In this document: positions 23,168-25,762 of the stretch, piece by piece
Numbering within the stretch: the stretch's first letter is position 1
Layout: every line of letters begins with the position of its first letter
NCBI GenBank assembly: GCA_027055005.1
Contig: JALUNR010000160.1
Location: forward strand, 1 to 25,762
Source: Campylobacterales bacterium
GTDB taxonomy: Bacteria; Campylobacterota; Campylobacteria; Campylobacterales; QNZT01
Length of the DNA: 25,762 nucleotides
Direction: 5' to 3'
Notes under the pieces: model-generated
What the model saw: the letters and a program-made list of their open reading frames with translations, nothing else
Databases searched by the model: none
What the model was told of the DNA's origin: nothing
Made by a program: the position numbers and the translations under genes

Positions 23168-24493
23168 TTATCCTAAGTAGTTTGTGTCATAGTTGTTTTC
23201 TATAAAGTCAGGATTTTCCATCATTGAGATGTGAAAATCTATAACAGTTTTTATACCCTCTACTTCAAACTCTTTTAAAGCCTCTTTCATCTTTGAAATA
23301 GCTCTATCTCTATCTTCACCCCAAACGATAAGTTTTCCAATCATAGAGTCATAATACTGAGGAACTGTATATCCACAATATGCGTGAGAGTCAACCCTAA
23401 CATTTCTTCCTCCAGGGATTATCCACTGTGTTATTTTTCCAGGGCTTGGAAGAAACTTGACTGGATCTTCAGCAGTTATCCTACACTCGATAGAGTGCCC
23501 ACTAAAGTTTATACTATCTTGTGAAAAAAGTTTTTCTCCCTCAGCTACTCTTATCATCCACTCTATGATATCAACTCCACTTACCATCTCGCTTACTGGA
23601 TGCTCTACTTGAAGTCTTGTGTTCATCTCCATAAAGTAAAAATCGCCATGTTTATCTACCAAAAACTCAAAAGTTCCAGCATTTTCATAACCTATATATT
23701 TTGTAGCATTTACTGCTGCTTCATGTATAGCTTTTCTTTTCTCATCTGTTAAAACCATAGCTGGAGATTCTTCTATAAGTTTTTGATGTCTTCTTTGAAG
23801 TGAACAATCCCTCTCTCCAAGATGAACTACATTTCCATGAGCATCTGCTAGTACTTGTACTTCAACATGGCGAGGATTTTCTATGAACTTCTCCATATAC
23901 ATCGTACCATCACCAAAAGCACTCAAAGCTTCATTTGATGCCGAAAGAAAGGCATTTTCAACTTCATCTTCACAGTCAATCTTTCTCATACCTCTTCCAC
24001 CACCACCAGCAGAAGCTTTTACGATAACAGGATAACCCATCTCATTTGCTAACTTTCTAGCTTCCTCTGGGCTCTCTATAGCTCCATTACTTCCTGGAAC
24101 TACTGGAACTTTAGCTTTTTTCATAACCTCTTTTGCTTTTGATTTGTCACTCATAAGCTGCATAACTTCAACAGATGGTCCAATAAACTTGATATTATGA
24201 TGTTTACATATCTCTACAAAGTCTTGATTTTCACTCAAAAATCCATATCCAGGGAATATTGCATCGCACTCTGTCATCTCAGCAGCACTTATAATAGCAG
24301 GGATATTTAAGTAACTTGTATCACTTCTATCTTTCCCAATACAAATAGTTACATCTGCATATTTTAAATAAAGGGCATCTTTATCTGCTTGAGAGTAAAC
24401 AGCAACTGCTTCTTTACCCATCTCTTTTATAGTTCTTATTGCTCTAAGAGCTATTTCCCCTCTATTTGCTATAAGAATTCTTTTGATAGACAT
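23168..24493 (-). CDS. accC: Acetyl-CoA carboxylase biotin carboxylase subunit AccC
   Basis: This 441-residue ATP-grasp enzyme carboxylates the biotin on AccB using bicarbonate and ATP, the first half-reaction of malonyl-CoA synthesis. The N terminus IKRILIANRGEIALRAIRTIKEMG is diagnostic. The glycine-rich ATP loop VKASAGGGGRGMRK, HLGERDCSLQRRHQKLIEESP, FLVDKHGDFYFMEMNTRLQVEHPVSEMV and ECRITAEDP are all present. The length fits a single-subunit AccC without fused domains. The ATG overlaps the accB stop by one base (TAATG), so the two subunits are translationally coupled. yajQ follows closely. Confidence 0.97.
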   Translation of the reverse strand: MSIKRILIANRGEIALRAIRTIKEMGKEAVAVYSQADKDALYLKYADVTICIGKDRSDTSYLNIPAIISAAEMTECDAIFPGYGFLSENQDFVEICKHHNIKFIGPSVEVMQLMSDKSKAKEVMKKAKVPVVPGSNGAIESPEEARKLANEMGYPVIVKASAGGGGRGMRKIDCEDEVENAFLSASNEALSAFGDGTMYMEKFIENPRHVEVQVLADAHGNVVHLGERDCSLQRRHQKLIEESPAMVLTDEKRKAIHEAAVNATKYIGYENAGTFEFLVDKHGDFYFMEMNTRLQVEHPVSEMVSGVDIIEWMIRVAEGEKLFSQDSINFSGHSIECRITAEDPVKFLPSPGKITQWIIPGGRNVRVDSHAYCGYTVPQYYDSMIGKLIVWGEDRDRAISKMKEALKEFEVEGIKTVIDFHISMMENPDFIENNYDTNYLG

Positions 24494-24939
24494 TATTTTT
24501 TCTCCACTAAAAACAGAGGTGTATCAAACTCAACAGGTTGTCCATCTTCTACTAAAACTTCTAAAATTGTACAATCAAACTCTGCTTCTATTTCATTCAT
24601 AATCTTCATAGCTTCTACTATACCAACTGCTTGTCCTTTGTTTACGGTATCACCTACTTTTACAAAAGCTGGTGAACCAGGGCTTGGTGCTTTATAAAAT
24701 GTTCCTACCATTGGTGAGTTTATAGTAAGTCCTGATGGTGTTGTTGGTGTAACTTCTAAAACTTGCTCAACTGCTGTTGCTCGAACTGATGCTGGAGCTT
24801 CTGCCACTACCGGAGCTGATGCAACAACAGTTGCTTCTTTTGAAAGTGATATAGTAAAATCCTTCTTCTCTATCTTTAACTTAGCTATATCACTTTCATC
24901 AAATATCTGTATTATCTCTTTTATATCTTTTTGATTCAT
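24493..24939 (-). CDS. accB: Biotin carboxyl carrier protein AccB
   Basis: This 148-residue carrier subunit of acetyl-CoA carboxylase holds the biotin that AccC carboxylates. The biotinyl domain (residues about 73-148) contains INSPMVGTFYKAPSPGSPAFVKVGD and the acceptor motif EAMKIM, with K112 as the biotinylated lysine. The N terminus (1-36) is the usual AccC-interacting helix region. An Ala/Pro/Val/Thr-rich linker spans about 37-70. An AGGGAG ribosome site at 24945-24950 precedes the ATG. A TATACT box at 24960-24965 provides the promoter, overlapping that of dcd. Confidence 0.96.
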   Translation of the reverse strand: MNQKDIKEIIQIFDESDIAKLKIEKKDFTISLSKEATVVASAPVVAEAPASVRATAVEQVLEVTPTTPSGLTINSPMVGTFYKAPSPGSPAFVKVGDTVNKGQAVGIVEAMKIMNEIEAEFDCTILEVLVEDGQPVEFDTPLFLVEKK

Positions 24940-24959
24940 TATTTCTCCCTAAAAATTTT

Positions 24960-24967
24960 AGTATAAT
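24960..24967. promoter_or_regulatory. Overlapping divergent -10 boxes of accB (-) and dcd (+)
   Basis: TATACT on the minus strand (24960-24965) and TATAAT on the plus strand (24962-24967) share four bases. The minus-strand box lies about 20 bases before the accB ATG. The plus-strand box lies about 39 bases before the dcd ATG. A second AGTATA copy lies 11 bases further on (24971-24976). Fatty-acid and dCTP metabolism promoters would compete for polymerase; this consequence is inferred. Confidence 0.45.
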
Positions 24968-25006
24968 TACAGTATATTATCTTAATTTATATAAAAAGGG
25001 ATTTAT

Positions 25007-25567
25007 ATGGGATTAAAAGCTGATAAATGGATAAGAAAAATGTCACTGGAACACAAAATGATAGAGCCTTTTTGTGAGGAACAAATAGGTAGTGGTGTTG
25101 TGAGTTATGGAGTTAGTAGCTATGGATATGATATAAGAGTTGGTAGAGAGTTTAAAATCTTTACAAATGTAAACTCAACCGTAGTTGATCCAAAAAACTT
25201 TGATGAAGCAAATGTCATAGATATAGAGACAGATGTGGCGATAGTTCCACCAAACTCTTTCGCCCTTGCTAGAACTGTTGAGTATTTCAAAATGCCAAAA
25301 AATGTCTTAGCAATCTGTCTTGGAAAAAGTACATATGCAAGATGTGGTATTATAGTAAATGTTACTCCATTTGAACCAGGATTTGAGGGACATATTACTA
25401 TCGAGATAAGTAACACTACACCACTTCCAGCAAAAATATATGCAAAGGAAGGAATAGCTCAAGTGCTATTTTTAGAAGGTGATGAGCCTTGTGAGATTAG
25501 TTATGCAGATAAAAAGGGGAAATATCAAAAACAAACTGGTATTACTCTTCCTAGAATACTAAAGTAA
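25007..25567 (+). CDS. dcd: dCTP deaminase Dcd
   Basis: This 186-residue enzyme deaminates dCTP to dUTP, feeding thymidylate synthesis. Family motifs are SYGVSSYGYDIRVG near residues 33-46, CLGKSTYARCG at 104-114, and NVTPFEPGFEGHITIEIS at 118-135, where E133 aligns with the catalytic glutamate. The C-terminal tail YQKQTGITLPRI closes the active site. The length is typical. A possible bifunctional dCTP deaminase/dUTPase activity, as in some archaea, cannot be excluded. An AAAAAGGGA ribosome site precedes the ATG. It is divergent from accB, and the next gene follows after four bases. Confidence 0.96.
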   Translation: MGLKADKWIRKMSLEHKMIEPFCEEQIGSGVVSYGVSSYGYDIRVGREFKIFTNVNSTVVDPKNFDEANVIDIETDVAIVPPNSFALARTVEYFKMPKNVLAICLGKSTYARCGIIVNVTPFEPGFEGHITIEISNTTPLPAKIYAKEGIAQVLFLEGDEPCEISYADKKGKYQKQTGITLPRILK

Positions 25568-25571
25568 GATT

Positions 25572-25762
25572 ATGACAAGAAATCAACTTTTAAAAGTAGC
25601 AAACTTTTTAAGTAAATATAAAAAAATAAATACTATTTATAGAGTTGAAGATACTATTATAAAAGTAGAATTTGGCAAAAATGAATCTATTTTTTTTGAT
25701 ATGAAAAAGGGAGATAGTTTTGCTTTTTTAAAAAGTAATTTTAAAACCACAAAAAACTATAC
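25572..25762 (+). CDS. 5' part of probable NFACT-family (fibronectin-binding-like) gene
   Basis: An open frame starts at the ATG at 25572-25574, four bases after the dcd stop, and runs off the window after 63 codons. The visible protein begins MTRNQLLKVANFLSKYKKIN and continues with IYRVEDTIIKVEFGKNESIFFDMKKGDSFAFL. A helix followed by a strand pattern of the type xIxRVxDxxIxIxFxx...xxFDMxxGxSxxF resembles the N terminus of NFACT/FbpA-type RNA-binding proteins, which act on peptidyl-tRNA-bound large ribosomal subunits (RqcH-like). The assignment is from a short fragment and is tentative; the missing C-terminal half would decide it. It is likely co-transcribed with dcd. Confidence 0.5.
   Translation, partial: MTRNQLLKVANFLSKYKKINTIYRVEDTIIKVEFGKNESIFFDMKKGDSFAFLKSNFKTTKNY

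Noticed and set aside
24389..24697. A 102-codon plus-strand open frame across accB and accC
   Set aside because: It is antisense to two clearly identified genes and has no independent support.

Overview
The window is an AT-rich, densely packed chromosomal segment from an epsilon-class proteobacterium (Campylobacterota). Gene content and gene order point to this: hemB-argF-UPF0763-hemN-Fe-S oxidoreductase next to a divergent ribA, moaC followed by a DUF493 gene, ksgA-rnj-kpsF-rluB, and accB-accC. As far as I recall, similar blocks occur in Campylobacter and Helicobacter. Protein style suggests an Arcobacter- or Sulfurimonas-like, non-host-restricted relative, but I cannot fix the genus. Most genes are core housekeeping genes.

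Layout. Bases 1-25 hold no assignable gene. 26-1137 (minus): a thioredoxin-fold export protein and a metallo-beta-lactamase-fold hydrolase. 1196-2143 (plus): moaC, a DUF493 gene and a small Cys-tailed membrane protein. 2140-7180 (minus): an operon-like run hemB, argF, UPF0763, hemN and a GlcF/GlpC-like Fe-S protein, combining haem and arginine synthesis. 7243-7812 (plus): ribA. 7879-12407 is an accessory block: a DUF4143-type ATPase, a 273-bp terminal-inverted-repeat element, and two chemoreceptors (a membrane NIT-domain receptor and a soluble TlpD-like CZB receptor). In relatives that I recall, ribA and rsmG are neighbours, so this block looks inserted. 12489-13623 (plus): rsmG and two small genes. 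Then come tRNA-Phe, an HDOD protein and ilvD (minus). 16441-22016 (plus): ksgA, rnj, kpsF, rluB and rarA, an RNA/ribosome maturation and genome maintenance run that also carries the first committed step towards KDO. 22083-22654: a mazEF-type toxin-antitoxin pair with its own consensus promoter. 22667-24939 (minus): accB, accC and yajQ. 25007-25567 (plus): dcd, followed by the 5' part of a probable NFACT-family gene that runs off the end.

The most interesting structure is the 273-bp element at 9081-9353. It has 34-bp terminal inverted repeats (31 of 34 identical) and two further internal hairpins, so a single strand could fold into a three-way junction. It carries no long open reading frame. 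It begins and ends with TTAA, and these two TTAA copies supply the TAA stop codons of both convergent flanking genes. Collapsing the element to one TTAA rebuilds two overlapping convergent stops. Exactly that arrangement exists uninterrupted at 2140-2143. This is what a seamless insertion of a MITE-like element with a 4-bp target duplication would look like.

A second pattern is that ribA, rsmG and ksgA each have a perfect TATAAT ending 6-9 bp before the ATG and no Shine-Dalgarno sequence. This predicts leaderless or near-leaderless mRNAs in a genome where most other genes have clear ribosome binding sites. Two of the three encode 16S rRNA methyltransferases. Several divergent gene pairs also have back-to-back or overlapping -10 boxes.
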